A stretch of 64,000 bases of DNA from Geodermatophilus tzadiensis (lineage in GTDB: Bacteria; Actinomycetota; Actinomycetes; Mycobacteriales; Geodermatophilaceae). The notes below the pieces were generated by a model that had not been told where the DNA came from, ran no database searches, and worked only from the letters and a program-made list of their open reading frames with translations. This document shows positions 1 through 9,824 of this stretch, piece after piece (positions within the stretch are counted from its first letter, which is position 1; each line of letters starts with the position of its first letter). The stretch covers positions 1-64,000 of the forward strand of contig NZ_PVTG01000004.1 of the NCBI RefSeq assembly GCF_003002915.1. The letters are read 5' to 3'. The translations under genes and the position numbers were made by a program.

Positions 1-140
1 ACGCCAACGCCGAGGACGTCGTCCTGCGCGGGCTGACCGACGACCAGCGGGCCACGCTGCTGGCCACGCCCACCGATGACGGCTACCGCCTCGACGTGCA
101 CCTGCAGGGCGAGCACGAGACGGTCTTCTTCGCCGTCTGA
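1..140 (+). CDS. pcaG: Protocatechuate 3,4-dioxygenase alpha subunit, C-terminal end (partial)
   Basis: Only the last 45 residues are in the window; the gene begins upstream. The frame ends GYRLDVHLQGEHETVFFAV, which matches the conserved C-terminus of PcaG, the alpha subunit of the intradiol enzyme that opens protocatechuate to 3-carboxy-cis,cis-muconate. pcaB, pcaD and pcaC follow on the same strand in pathway order, which supports the call. The beta subunit gene pcaH is expected just upstream but cannot be seen. A short 36-bp gap separates this stop from pcaB, so one operon is likely. Confidence 0.82.
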   Translation, partial: ANAEDVVLRGLTDDQRATLLATPTDDGYRLDVHLQGEHETVFFAV

Positions 141-176
141 GCGCGCGCCCGGCCCGCCGCCGGTAGGAAGAGAGCC

Positions 177-1508
177 GTGACAGGTCTGTTCGCCGGCACG
201 TTCGCCCGGGGCGGTGCGTCGGCGGCCGTCTCCGACGACGCCTGGATCCGCGCGCTGCTGCAGGCGGAGGCCGCGCTGGCCCGGGCCGCGGCGTCGGCCG
301 GCGTCGTGCCCGCGACCGCCGCTGACGCGGTGACCGCGGCGTGCGCCGACCCCTCCCGGCTGGACCTCGCGACCGTCGTCGCCCGGGCGGCCGACGCGGG
401 CAACCCGGTGCCGCCGCTGGTGCGCGCGCTGCAGGACGCCGTGGGGGAGCGCGACGCGGTCGCCGTCCACGTGGGCGCGACCAGCCAGGACGTCCTCGAC
501 ACGGCGCTGGTGCTGCTCGCGCGGTCGGCGGTGCAGGCGGTCGACGCCGACCTGGCGGCCGCCGCCGAGCGGTGCGCCGGGCTGGCCCGCGCGCACCGGG
601 ACGACGTCGTCATGGGCCGGACGCTCATGCAGCAGGCGCTGCCGACGACGTTCGGGCTCAAGGCGGCCGGGTGGCTGGCCGGCCTGGACGGCGCGCGGCT
701 GCGGCTGGCCGAGGTGGTGGCCACGCTGCCGGTGCAGTACGGCGGCGCGGTCGGCACGCTCGCGGCGTCGTCCGGTGCCGGGGTCGCGGTGCGGGAGGCG
801 CTGGCCGCCGAGCTCGGGCTGGTGGCGCCCGCCGTCCCCTGGTTCACGGTGCGGCTGCCGGTGGCCGACCTGGCCGGGGCGCTCGGTGCCGCGGCCGGCG
901 TGGTGGCCACCGTGGCGCTCGACGTGGTGCTGCTGGCCCAGTCGGAGGTGGCCGAGGTCGCCGAGGTCGGCGAGGGGCGCGGCGGGTCGTCGGCGATGCC
1001 GCACAAGCGCAATCCGGTGGCGGCGGTCTCGGCGCGGGCGTGCGCGCGGCGGGCGCCGGGGCTGGTGGCCACGCTGCTGGGCGCGATGGAGCAGGAGCAC
1101 GAGCGCGCCGCGGGGGCGTGGCACAGCGAGTGGCCGACGCTGACCGACCTGCTGGTGGCCGTCGGGTCGGCGGCGGCGTGGCTGGCGGAGAGCCTGCGCG
1201 GGCTGCGTCCCGACGTCGACCGGATGGCGGCGACCGTGGCCGCGGCGGGCGAGGGGTCGCTGGCCGGCGCGCTGGCCGAGGCGCTGGCCCCGTCGCTGGG
1301 CCGCGGCGCCGCGCACGACGCCGCCGCCGACGCGGTGCGGGAGGCCCGGGAGAGCGGGCGGCCGCTGGCCGGGGTGGTGGCCGCACGGACCGACGTGGAC
1401 GCCGCCGCGGTGCTCGCCGCGGCCGCACCCGACACGGGCGAGGCCGGCGCGCAGGTGGACGCGGCGCTGGCCGAGCACGACCGACTGACCGAGGGAGAGC
1501 GCGGATGA
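177..1508 (+). CDS. pcaB: 3-carboxy-cis,cis-muconate cycloisomerase
   Basis: PcaB closes 3-carboxy-cis,cis-muconate to 4-carboxymuconolactone in the cytosolic beta-ketoadipate pathway. The 443-residue protein belongs to the fumarase/aspartase superfamily. The superfamily signature GRGGSSAMPHKRNPVAA lies near residue 270, and an upstream GATSQDVLDTA segment forms part of the active site. The GTG start follows a GGAAGAG-like ribosome site. The C-terminal part is Ala-rich, as is common in actinobacterial PcaB. The stop overlaps the start of pcaD (ATGA), implying translational coupling. Confidence is high because the signature, length and neighbours agree. Confidence 0.95.
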   Translation: MTGLFAGTFARGGASAAVSDDAWIRALLQAEAALARAAASAGVVPATAADAVTAACADPSRLDLATVVARAADAGNPVPPLVRALQDAVGERDAVAVHVGATSQDVLDTALVLLARSAVQAVDADLAAAAERCAGLARAHRDDVVMGRTLMQQALPTTFGLKAAGWLAGLDGARLRLAEVVATLPVQYGGAVGTLAASSGAGVAVREALAAELGLVAPAVPWFTVRLPVADLAGALGAAAGVVATVALDVVLLAQSEVAEVAEVGEGRGGSSAMPHKRNPVAAVSARACARRAPGLVATLLGAMEQEHERAAGAWHSEWPTLTDLLVAVGSAAAWLAESLRGLRPDVDRMAATVAAAGEGSLAGALAEALAPSLGRGAAHDAAADAVREARESGRPLAGVVAARTDVDAAAVLAAAAPDTGEAGAQVDAALAEHDRLTEGERG

Positions 1509-2284
1509 CCGCCGTCGAGGTGTCGTACACGGAGGACGGGCCGGCCGACGCGCCGGTCGTCGTCCTCTCCAACTCGCTGGGGGCCACCCGCGGGATGTGG
1601 GACCCGCAGGTGCCGGCGCTGGCCGAGCGCTACCGGGTGGTCACCTACGACACGCGGGGGCACGGCGAGTCGTCGTCGCCGGCCGGTCCGTACTCCCTCG
1701 ACGACCTCGTGGACGACGTCGTCGCGCTGCTCGACCGGCTCGGCGCGCGGCGGGCGCACGTGGCCGGCCTGTCGCTGGGCGGGATGACGGCGCTGCGGCT
1801 GGCCGCGCGGGAGCCCGACCGGGTCGGCCGGCTGGCCGTCCTGGCGTCGTCGGCCAAGCCGGACCCGCAGGGCTTCCTCGACCGGGCCGTCGCGGCCCGG
1901 TCCGGCGGCACCGCGCCGCTGGCGCCGACCGTGGTGCAGCGCTGGCTGACGCCGGCGTACGCCGCCGCGCACCCCGAGCTGGTGGCCCGGCTGGAGGCGA
2001 TGATCGTCGCCGCGGACGACGAGGGCTACGCGCTGTGCTGCGAGGTGGTGGCCGCGGTGGACCTGCGCGAGGACCTCGCCCGGATCACCGCGCCGACGCT
2101 CGTGGTCTCGGGCGCCGAGGACCCGGCGCTGCCCCCGCCGCACCAGCAGCTCATCGCCGACGGGATCGCCGGGGCGTCGCTGGTGTCGGTGAGCCCGGGG
2201 GCGCACCTGCCGAACCTGGAGCAGCCGCTGGAGGTGACCGGCGCGCTGCTCGGTCACCTCGACGCGGCGGGGAGCCACGCGTGA
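1505..2284 (+). CDS. pcaD: 3-oxoadipate enol-lactonase
   Basis: This 259-residue alpha/beta hydrolase hydrolyses 3-oxoadipate enol-lactone to 3-oxoadipate. The nucleophile elbow GLSLGG is near residue 89, the acid lies in GAEDPALP near 205, and the catalytic His is in GAHLPNLEQP near 233. The N-terminal segment NSLGATRGMWDPQ is typical of PcaD. The ATG at 1505 overlaps the pcaB stop, and the pcaC start overlaps this stop by four bases. An upstream extension of the frame is open only because of GC bias and lies inside pcaB, so it is rejected. In many actinobacteria PcaD and PcaC are fused; here they are separate. Confidence 0.95.
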   Translation: MTAVEVSYTEDGPADAPVVVLSNSLGATRGMWDPQVPALAERYRVVTYDTRGHGESSSPAGPYSLDDLVDDVVALLDRLGARRAHVAGLSLGGMTALRLAAREPDRVGRLAVLASSAKPDPQGFLDRAVAARSGGTAPLAPTVVQRWLTPAYAAAHPELVARLEAMIVAADDEGYALCCEVVAAVDLREDLARITAPTLVVSGAEDPALPPPHQQLIADGIAGASLVSVSPGAHLPNLEQPLEVTGALLGHLDAAGSHA

Positions 2285-2685
2285 GCGACCCGGACCTCTC
2301 CACGGACGCGGCCCGTCACGAGGCGGGGATGCGCACCCGGCGGGAGGTGCTCGGGGACGCCTGGGTGGACCGGGCGGTGGCGAACACGACGCCGTTCACC
2401 GCCGGGTTCCAGGACTTCATCACCCGCGTGGCGTGGGGCGACGTCTGGCAGCGGCCCGGGCTGTCCCGCCGCGACCGCAGCCTGATGACCCTGTCGATCA
2501 CCATCGCGCTGCGGCACTGGGACGAGTTCGCGCTGCACGTGCGGGCCGCGAGGAACAACGGCCTGTCCGACGAGGAGATCGCCGAGGTCATCCAGCACTC
2601 GGCCGTCTACGCCGGCGTCCCCGCGGCCAACCACGCGTTCAAGGTGGCCGGGCCGATCCTGGACGAGCTCCGCCGGGAGGGGTGA
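2281..2685 (+). CDS. pcaC: 4-carboxymuconolactone decarboxylase
   Basis: PcaC decarboxylates 4-carboxymuconolactone to 3-oxoadipate enol-lactone, the substrate of PcaD. The 134-residue protein is full length for the AhpD-like CMD family. It shows the conserved core TPFTAGFQDFITRVAWGDVW and the helix ending in HVRAARNNGLSDEEI, followed by QHSAVYAGVPAANHAF. The GTG start overlaps the pcaD stop as GTGA. It is the last gene of the pca run and converges on pgi across a hairpin that contains both stop codons. Confidence 0.95.
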   Translation: MSDPDLSTDAARHEAGMRTRREVLGDAWVDRAVANTTPFTAGFQDFITRVAWGDVWQRPGLSRRDRSLMTLSITIALRHWDEFALHVRAARNNGLSDEEIAEVIQHSAVYAGVPAANHAFKVAGPILDELRREG

Positions 2686-2706
2686 GCGCCCGGAGACCGG
2701 GCGCGC

Positions 2707-2709
<3 letters not shown>
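2683..2709. terminator. Bidirectional terminator between pcaC and pgi
   Basis: The arms GCGCCCGG and CCGGGCGC face each other across a 3-nt loop. The symmetry extends outward to the TGA stop of pcaC on one side and the complementary TCA (the pgi stop) on the other, with a 2-nt bulge. There is no T-run, as is usual in high-GC actinobacteria. Confidence 0.6.
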
Positions 2710-4338
<1,629 letters not shown>

Positions 4339-4412
4339 GGACCCCTCCTGCTCCGCCCGGCCCGCTGCCGACGTCCCCACCCTGCCGGGTGCCGACGGCC
4401 GCGGCGACCCCG

Positions 4413-4418
4413 GGTCTA
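4413..4418 (-). promoter_or_regulatory. Putative -10 element of pgi
   Basis: TAGACC on the minus strand predicts a transcript start near 4406 and a 5' untranslated region of about 68 nt. The tandem repeat array begins 4 bp upstream of it and therefore covers the -35 region. Confidence 0.4.
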
Positions 4419-4421
4419 CGC

Positions 4422-4509
4422 GTGCACATCCGCGGAGATGCCCCGTGCACTTCCGGGGAGATGCCCGTGCACTTCCGGGGAGATGCCCCGTGCACGTCCG
4501 CGGACGTGC
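4422..4509. repeat. Four tandem 22-23 bp repeats upstream of pgi
   Basis: Four near-identical units begin with GTGCAC at 4422, 4445, 4467 and 4490 (spacing 23, 22 and 23). Each continues as (A/T/G)TCCG(C/G)GGAGATGCCC with few changes, and a decayed fifth unit may follow at 4505. GTGCAC is itself palindromic, and each unit can also pair CCCCG with CGGGG across 8 nt. The array fills the gap between the end of pxpC and the pgi promoter. It could be an operator array or a lineage-specific extragenic repeat; the sequence alone does not decide. Confidence 0.8.
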
Positions 4510-4513
4510 GCGC

Positions 4514-5347
4514 TCAGGGACGCAGGCGCAGGGTCTGGCCGGGGCGCAGCTGCGCGCAGCGGTCGACGTCGTCGTCGGCCACGTACCCGGCCACCGGGTA
4601 GCCGCCGGTCACGGGCGCGTCGGCGAGGAACAGCACCGGTGCGCCCGACGGCGGCACCTGCAGCGCGCCGCGCGCCAGCCCCTCGCTCGGCAGCTCGCCG
4701 GAGACCCGCCGCGCCAGCGCGGGCCCGGCCAGCCGCAGGCCCACCCGGTTGCTGTCGGCGGTGACCGTCCACGGCGCGGACCCGAGCAGGCCCAGCGCCT
4801 CCGGGGTCAGCCAGTCGGCTCGCGGCCCGGGCAGCAGCCGCACGGTCAGCGGCCCGGCCGGCGGGTCGGCCACCGGCGCGAGGTCCACCCCCGGCAGCGG
4901 GCCCGACGGCGCACCCACCGGCAGCACGTCACCGGCCCGCAGCGGCGCCGGCCCGAGGCCGGACAGCACGTCGGTGGACCGCGAGCCGAGCACCGGCGGG
5001 ACGTCGATCCCGCCGCGCAGGGCCAGGTACGTCCGCAGCCCGGACGGCGGCGTGCCCAGGTCCAGCACCGTGCCCGCCCGGAGCAGGCCGGGCGCGCAGT
5101 GCACCGGGCTGCCCGGGCAGCGCGCCCCCGTGGTGACGGCGAGCAGGTCGGCCCCGGCGCGCACGGTCAGCCCGCCGAGGGTGCACTCGAGCACCGCCGC
5201 GGCGACGTCGTTGCCCACCAGCCGGTTGGCCAGCGCCGCCGACGCGCGGTCGGCCGCGCCCGACCGGCCCACCCCGATGCCGCCGAGGCCCGGGCGGCCG
5301 CGGTCCTGCACCGTGGTCAGCGGCCCGGGCGCGAGCACCGTCAGCAC
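4514..5347 (-). CDS. pxpC: 5-oxoprolinase subunit PxpC (biotin-dependent carboxyltransferase / KipA family)
   Basis: The 277-residue protein is one part of the three-subunit ATP-dependent PxpABC 5-oxoprolinase that recycles pyroglutamate to glutamate. The N-terminus [19 protein letters not shown] is the family hallmark, followed by conserved [17 protein letters not shown] and the C-terminal [21 protein letters not shown]. The GTG at 5347 overlaps the pxpB stop (GTGCTGA); a second GTG at 5338 is an alternative. The gene order pxpA-pxpB-pxpC, with overlaps at both junctions, supports a single complex. Confidence 0.92.
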   Translation of the reverse strand: MLTVLAPGPLTTVQDRGRPGLGGIGVGRSGAADRASAALANRLVGNDVAAAVLECTLGGLTVRAGADLLAVTTGARCPGSPVHCAPGLLRAGTVLDLGTPPSGLRTYLALRGGIDVPPVLGSRSTDVLSGLGPAPLRAGDVLPVGAPSGPLPGVDLAPVADPPAGPLTVRLLPGPRADWLTPEALGLLGSAPWTVTADSNRVGLRLAGPALARRVSGELPSEGLARGALQVPPSGAPVLFLADAPVTGGYPVAGYVADDDVDRCAQLRPGQTLRLRP

Positions 5348-5940
5348 GGCACGAACCGCACCCGCACCCCCGGCCGCAGCAGCGCCGCCGGGTCGCGGGC
5401 GAGGTCGAACACCGCGACGTCGGTGCGGCCGACGAGCTGCCACCCGCCGGGCGACTCGCGCGGGTAGACGCCGGTGAACCCGCCGGCCAGCCCCACCGCG
5501 CCGGCGGGCACCCGGGTGCGCGGAGTGGCCAGTCGGGGCACGTCCCACGGCTCGGTGTCGGGCGTGCAGTAGCCGAACCCCGGCGCGAAGCCGCAGAAGG
5601 CCACCGTCCACTCCCGCCCGGTGTGCGCCGCGACCACGCCGTCGGGGTCGGTGCCCAGCAGCTCCGCGACCGCGGCGAGGTCGGCGCCGTCGTAGTGCAC
5701 CGGCAGCTCCACCCGCTCGCCCGACCCCTGCCTCCCGGGCCGCCACGGCAGGCGCTCGAGGGCCGCCCGCACGCCGGCGAGGTCGCCGTCGGCCACCACC
5801 AGGACCGTCCGCGCGGCCGGGACGACGTCGGCGACCCCGGGCACCGCGCGGTCCAGCAGCGCGGCGGTGAACCCGAGGACGGCGTCGAGGTCGTCGAGCT
5901 CCACCAGCAGCGCCGAGGAGCCGCTCGGCAGGACGCGCAT
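5341..5940 (-). CDS. pxpB: 5-oxoprolinase subunit PxpB (KipI family)
   Basis: The 199-residue PxpB (KipI/allophanate hydrolase subunit 1 fold) works with PxpC as the ATP-using part of 5-oxoprolinase. Diagnostic segments are FCGFAPGFGYCTP and the C-terminal GGFTGVYPRESPGGWQLVGRTD. The ATG at 5940 shares one base with the pxpA stop (TGATG), and the 3' end overlaps pxpC. Length and order are normal for the operon. Confidence 0.93.
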   Translation of the reverse strand: MRVLPSGSSALLVELDDLDAVLGFTAALLDRAVPGVADVVPAARTVLVVADGDLAGVRAALERLPWRPGRQGSGERVELPVHYDGADLAAVAELLGTDPDGVVAAHTGREWTVAFCGFAPGFGYCTPDTEPWDVPRLATPRTRVPAGAVGLAGGFTGVYPRESPGGWQLVGRTDVAVFDLARDPAALLRPGVRVRFVPC

Positions 5941-6689
5941 CACGCGAACGGGGCCAGTGCCACGCCGGCCCCGGTGAGCGCCTCGCGCACCCGCCGGGCG
6001 ATGGCGGCCGCGCCCGGGGTGTCGCCGTGCACGCAGATCGACTCCGGCGCGAGCACCAGCGCGCCGCCCTCGACGTCGGTCACCGGCTCGCCGGTGGCCA
6101 TCGCGACGCAGCGGCGGGCGATCTCGTCGGGGTCGTGCAGCACCGCGCCGGGCAGCCGGCGCGACACCAGCGTGCCCTCTGGCGTGTACGCGCGGTCGGC
6201 GAACGCCTCGGCGACCGTGGTCAGCCCGGCCCCGGCCGCCAGCCGCAGCCACGCCGACCCGGGCAGCCCGAGCACCGGCAGCGTGCGGTCGTACTCGACG
6301 ACCGCGCGGACCACCGCGGCCGCCTGCTCCTCGTGCGTGACGATCGCGTTGTACAGCGCGCCGTGCGGCTTGACGTAGCGCACGCGCGTGCCGGCGACGC
6401 GCGCGAAGGCCTCCAGCGCGCCGAGCTGGTAGAGGACGTCGGCGGTGAGCTCCTCGGGAGCGGCGTCGAGGAAGCGGCGGCCGAAGCCCGCGAGGTCCCG
6501 GTAGGAGACCTGCGCCCCGACGCTGACCCCGGCGGCGGCCGCCCCCTCGCAGACCCGCCGCAGGGTCACCGGGTCGCCGGCGTGGAAGCCGCAGGCGACG
6601 TTGGCGCTCGTCACCACCGGGAGCATCGCGGCGTCGTCCCCGAGCGTCCACGCGCCGAAGGACTCCCCGAGGTCGGCGTTGAGGTCCAC
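5940..6689 (-). CDS. pxpA: 5-oxoprolinase subunit PxpA (LamB/YcsF family)
   Basis: PxpA is the 249-residue subunit that acts on the ring of 5-oxoproline within the PxpABC complex. It starts with the canonical [13 protein letters not shown], then [25 protein letters not shown] and [10 protein letters not shown], all hallmarks of the LamB/YcsF family. The GTG at 6689 gives exactly the family start; the open frame upstream is unconserved Arg/Pro sequence and runs towards the divergent cheB promoter. The bases GAGGAT lie 6 nt before the GTG, so the message could be leaderless or use GAGG as a weak ribosome site. It is the first gene of its operon. Confidence 0.93.
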   Translation of the reverse strand: MDLNADLGESFGAWTLGDDAAMLPVVTSANVACGFHAGDPVTLRRVCEGAAAAGVSVGAQVSYRDLAGFGRRFLDAAPEELTADVLYQLGALEAFARVAGTRVRYVKPHGALYNAIVTHEEQAAAVVRAVVEYDRTLPVLGLPGSAWLRLAAGAGLTTVAEAFADRAYTPEGTLVSRRLPGAVLHDPDEIARRCVAMATGEPVTDVEGGALVLAPESICVHGDTPGAAAIARRVREALTGAGVALAPFA

Positions 6690-6802
6690 GCCCCCATCCT
6701 CGCGGGCCGTCCGCCGACGGAACGGGACCGGGCCCGTGGCCCTAGGCTTGACCCGACGCGTCGCCGGGTTCTCGGGGGACCGGCGCAGGGGACGGAGGCG
6801 CC

Positions 6803-7864
6803 GTGGCAACCCGCGACCTGGTGGTGGTCGGTGCCTCGGCCGGCGGCGTCGAGGCGTTGCGCGAGCTGTGCGCCTGCCTGCCGGAGGACCTGCCCGCCGC
6901 CGTCCTCGTCGCGCTGCACATGCCCGCCTCCGGCCGCAGCGCGCTGGCGTCGGTCCTCGGCCGGGTGTCCCGGCTCCCGGTCCGGGCCGCGGAGGACGGC
7001 CTGCCGCTGGTCCCCGGCACGGTGACCGTGGCGGTGCCCGACCGGCACCTCCTGGTCGTCGGCGACCGCGTCCTGCTCTCCCGCGGGCCCCGGGAGAACG
7101 GCCACCGCCCGGCGGTCGACGTGCTGTTCCGGTCGGCCGCGCAGGCCCGCGGCCCGCGGGTGGTCGGGGTGGTGCTCTCCGGGGCGCTCGACGACGGCAC
7201 CGCCGGCACCATCGCGATCCGCTCCCGCGGCGGGGTCGCCGTCGCCCAGGACCCCGCGGACGCGCTCTACCCGAGCATGCCGCTGCACGCGGCCGAGGTC
7301 GGCCGGGCCGACCACGTGGCCGCCGTGGCGGACCTGCCGGAGCTGCTCGACCGGCTGGTGCGGCAGGAGGTCGACGCCGCCGTCGCGCCGCCGCCGACGA
7401 CGCTGATGGACACGGAGACGGAGATGGCCCAGCTCGACGCGCACGCCATGGACGACGCCGACCGGCCCGGCAGCCCCTCCGGGTTCGGCTGCCCGACCTG
7501 CCACGGTGCGCTGTTCACCATCGCCGAGGGGGGCATGGAGCGCTTCCGCTGCCGGGTGGGACACGCCTGGTCCCCGGCGGCGCTGGCCGCCGAGCAGGCG
7601 CAGGCGCTGGAGGGCGCGCTGTGGATGGCGCTGCGCGGGCTCGAGGAGCGGGCCGCGCTGAGCCGCCGCATGGGTGACCGGGCCGCCGAGCGCGGCCACC
7701 GGCACAGCGCGAAGACCTTCCGCCGCCGGCACGACGAGGCCCACCAGGCGGCCGGGGTGCTCCGGGAGCTGCTTGAGCGCGGGGTGCTCCACGGGGACGC
7801 GGTCCCCGAGGACGTCGACGACACCCTGGGCGACCCCGGGACCGAGCGGGCGGCGGGGTCCTGA
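6803..7864 (+). CDS. CheB-type protein-glutamate methylesterase without receiver domain
   Basis: The N-terminal half is a CheB methylesterase catalytic domain with its Ser-His-Asp residues visible: S12 in GASAGG, H39 in ALHMP and the Asp near 131 in [10 protein letters not shown]. There is no response-regulator domain. A C-terminal cysteine/histidine segment (CPTCHG near 230, then CRVGHAW) resembles a small zinc ribbon and is followed by a helical tail. The stop is 3 nt before the next gene, a CheR/PAS protein, so both are co-expressed. No chemoreceptor, CheA or flagellar gene is nearby, so a non-flagellar signalling role is likely. GTG start; a TAGGCT -10 lies about 57 bp upstream. Confidence 0.88.
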   Translation: MATRDLVVVGASAGGVEALRELCACLPEDLPAAVLVALHMPASGRSALASVLGRVSRLPVRAAEDGLPLVPGTVTVAVPDRHLLVVGDRVLLSRGPRENGHRPAVDVLFRSAAQARGPRVVGVVLSGALDDGTAGTIAIRSRGGVAVAQDPADALYPSMPLHAAEVGRADHVAAVADLPELLDRLVRQEVDAAVAPPPTTLMDTETEMAQLDAHAMDDADRPGSPSGFGCPTCHGALFTIAEGGMERFRCRVGHAWSPAALAAEQAQALEGALWMALRGLEERAALSRRMGDRAAERGHRHSAKTFRRRHDEAHQAAGVLRELLERGVLHGDAVPEDVDDTLGDPGTERAAGS

Positions 7865-7867
7865 CCC

Positions 7868-9808
7868 GTGTCCGAGCACCCGCGGCCGCGCGCCGACGAC
7901 GAGCTGGCCGACGACCTGCGCGACGACGACGGTCTCGCCGGCGCTGCCGAGGCGGCGGACGCCGATGCCGCAGCGGGCCTGGACCCCGACTTCGAGGCGC
8001 TGCTGGTCTACCTCCGCGAGCGCCGCGGCTTCGACTTCACCGGCTACAAGCGGCCGAGCCTGGTCCGGCGCGTCCGGCGGCGGATGGCCGAGGTCGGCAC
8101 CGGGTCGGTGACCGAGTACCAGGACTTCCTCGAGGTCCACCCCGACGAGTTCGCCCCGCTGTTCAACACCATCCTCATCAACGTCACCGGCTTCTTCCGG
8201 GACCGCCCGTCGTGGGAGCACCTGCGCGAGCGGGTGCTGCCCGACCTGCTCGCCACCGCCGGCCCGCGGATCCGGCTGTGGAGCGCCGGGTGCGCCAGCG
8301 GGCAGGAGGCCTACAGCCTGGCCATGCTGCTGGCCGAGGCGCTCGGCGAGGGGGAGTTCCGCGAGCGGGTGAAGATCTACGCCACCGACGTCGACGAGGA
8401 GGCGCTGACCCAGGCCCGGCAGGCGCTGTACACCGAACGCGAGATGGCCGGCCTCACCCCCGAGGAGGCGGGGCGGTACTTCACCCAGGAGGGCAGCCGG
8501 TTCGCCTTCCGCAAGGACCTGCGCCGGGCGGTGATCTTCGGCCGCAACGACCTGGTGCAGGACGCCCCGATCTCGCACGTCGACCTGCTGCTGTGCCGCA
8601 ACACCCTCATGTACTTCAACGCCGAGACGCAGAACCGGATCCTGAGCCGGCTGCACTTCGCGCTCAACCGCAACGGCGTGCTCTTCCTGGGCAAGGCCGA
8701 GATGCTCCTCTCGCACGCCCAGCTGTTCGCGCCGGTCGACCTCACCCGCCGGTTCTTCCGCAAGCGGGACGGCGGCGTCGCGGTGGAACGGAGGCCGGGG
8801 CCGGCGCTCGTGCAGGGCGACGGCGGCCCCTCCGACGGCGACCTCGCCCGGCTGCGCCTGGAGGCGGTGCGGTCGGCGCCGGTCGCCCAGCTGGTCCTCG
8901 ACGCCGGCGGCCGCCTGGCGATGGCCAACCACCAGGCGCAGCGGCTCTTCCGGGTCGACGAGCGCGACGTCGGCCGCCCCTTCCAGGACCTGGAGGTGTC
9001 CTACCGGCCGGCGGAGCTGCGGGGGGCGGTGGCCGAGGCGGTGGCCGGCCGGCGCGGCGTCTGGCTGCGTGGCGTCGAGCGCCACCAGCCGGGCGGCGAG
9101 CCCCTGGTCCTCGACGTCCAGGTGGTCCCCCTGTACCGGGAGGACGGCGGCCCGCTGGGCACCACGGTGACCTTCGAGGACGTCACCCGCTACCGGCGGC
9201 TGCAGCGGGAGCTCGAGTCGGCCAACCGGCAGCTGGAGACCGCCTACGAGGAGCTGCAGTCGACCAACGAGGAACTGGAGACCACCAACGAGGAGCTGCA
9301 GTCGACGGTCGAGGAGCTGGAGACCACCAACGAGGAGCTGCAGTCGACCAACGAGGAACTGGAGACGATGAACGAGGAGCTGCAGTCGATGAACGACGAG
9401 CTGCACTCCACCAACGAGGAGCTGCGCGCCAGCACCGACGAGGTCGCCAGCCTCAACCAGTTCATGGCCGGCGTGCTGTCGAGCTTCCGCGCCGGCGTCG
9501 TCGTCGTGGACGCCGAGCTGCAGGTGCTCGCCTGGAACGCCGCGGCCGAGGACCTGTGGGGCGTGCGCGAGGACGAGGCCGTCGGGCAGTACCTGCTCAA
9601 CCTCGACATCGGCCTGCCCGTGTCGCAGCTGCACCCGCTGCTGCGCCGGCAGGTGGGGGGTGACGGCCCGGCCCACGAGACGGTGGAGCTGGGGGCCGTC
9701 AACCGCCGCGGCCGTCCCGTCCGGGTGCGGGTGACGGTCAGCGAGTTCGCGACCGCGCCCGGCCGGCGCGGCGGTGCCGTGCTCCTCATGGACCCGGCCG
9801 ACGCCTGA
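7868..9808 (+). CDS. CheR methyltransferase - PAS - coiled coil - PAS signalling protein
   Basis: The 646-residue protein begins with a CheR methyltransferase (residues about 40-300). Its SAM-binding core is LWSAGCASGQEAYSLAM near 140, followed by the DLLLCRNTLMYF segment. A PAS domain (about 330-440) leads into a very regular coiled coil (about 445-525) of heptads of the EELQSTN/EELETTN type, then a second PAS domain to the C-terminus. Related CheB-CheR-PAS proteins often end in a histidine kinase; here there is none, so output must come from a partner. GTG start at 7868, 3 nt after cheB. It converges on the ANTAR regulator. Confidence 0.9.
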   Translation: MSEHPRPRADDELADDLRDDDGLAGAAEAADADAAAGLDPDFEALLVYLRERRGFDFTGYKRPSLVRRVRRRMAEVGTGSVTEYQDFLEVHPDEFAPLFNTILINVTGFFRDRPSWEHLRERVLPDLLATAGPRIRLWSAGCASGQEAYSLAMLLAEALGEGEFRERVKIYATDVDEEALTQARQALYTEREMAGLTPEEAGRYFTQEGSRFAFRKDLRRAVIFGRNDLVQDAPISHVDLLLCRNTLMYFNAETQNRILSRLHFALNRNGVLFLGKAEMLLSHAQLFAPVDLTRRFFRKRDGGVAVERRPGPALVQGDGGPSDGDLARLRLEAVRSAPVAQLVLDAGGRLAMANHQAQRLFRVDERDVGRPFQDLEVSYRPAELRGAVAEAVAGRRGVWLRGVERHQPGGEPLVLDVQVVPLYREDGGPLGTTVTFEDVTRYRRLQRELESANRQLETAYEELQSTNEELETTNEELQSTVEELETTNEELQSTNEELETMNEELQSMNDELHSTNEELRASTDEVASLNQFMAGVLSSFRAGVVVVDAELQVLAWNAAAEDLWGVREDEAVGQYLLNLDIGLPVSQLHPLLRRQVGGDGPAHETVELGAVNRRGRPVRVRVTVSEFATAPGRRGGAVLLMDPADA

Positions 9809-9824
9809 CCCCGGCCGGGGTCAG
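9805..9824. terminator. Perfect 20-bp palindrome, bidirectional terminator
   Basis: CTGACCCCGG is followed immediately by CCGGGGTCAG. The TGA stop of the CheR/PAS gene and the complementary stop of the ANTAR gene form the outer part of the two arms. There is no T-run. Confidence 0.65.

Noticed and set aside
83-2278. Long antisense open frame over the pca genes, rich in Arg/Gly/Pro.
   Set aside because: GC-driven shadow of recognised genes on the other strand; no motif, no ribosome site.
4514-5940. Allophanate/urea carboxylase subunits.
   Set aside because: Linked to a LamB/YcsF gene in the fixed pxpABC order, which indicates 5-oxoprolinase.
9247-9438. Tandem DNA repeat of about 21 bp inside a gene.
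   Set aside because: Explained by the heptad coiled coil of the CheR-PAS protein.
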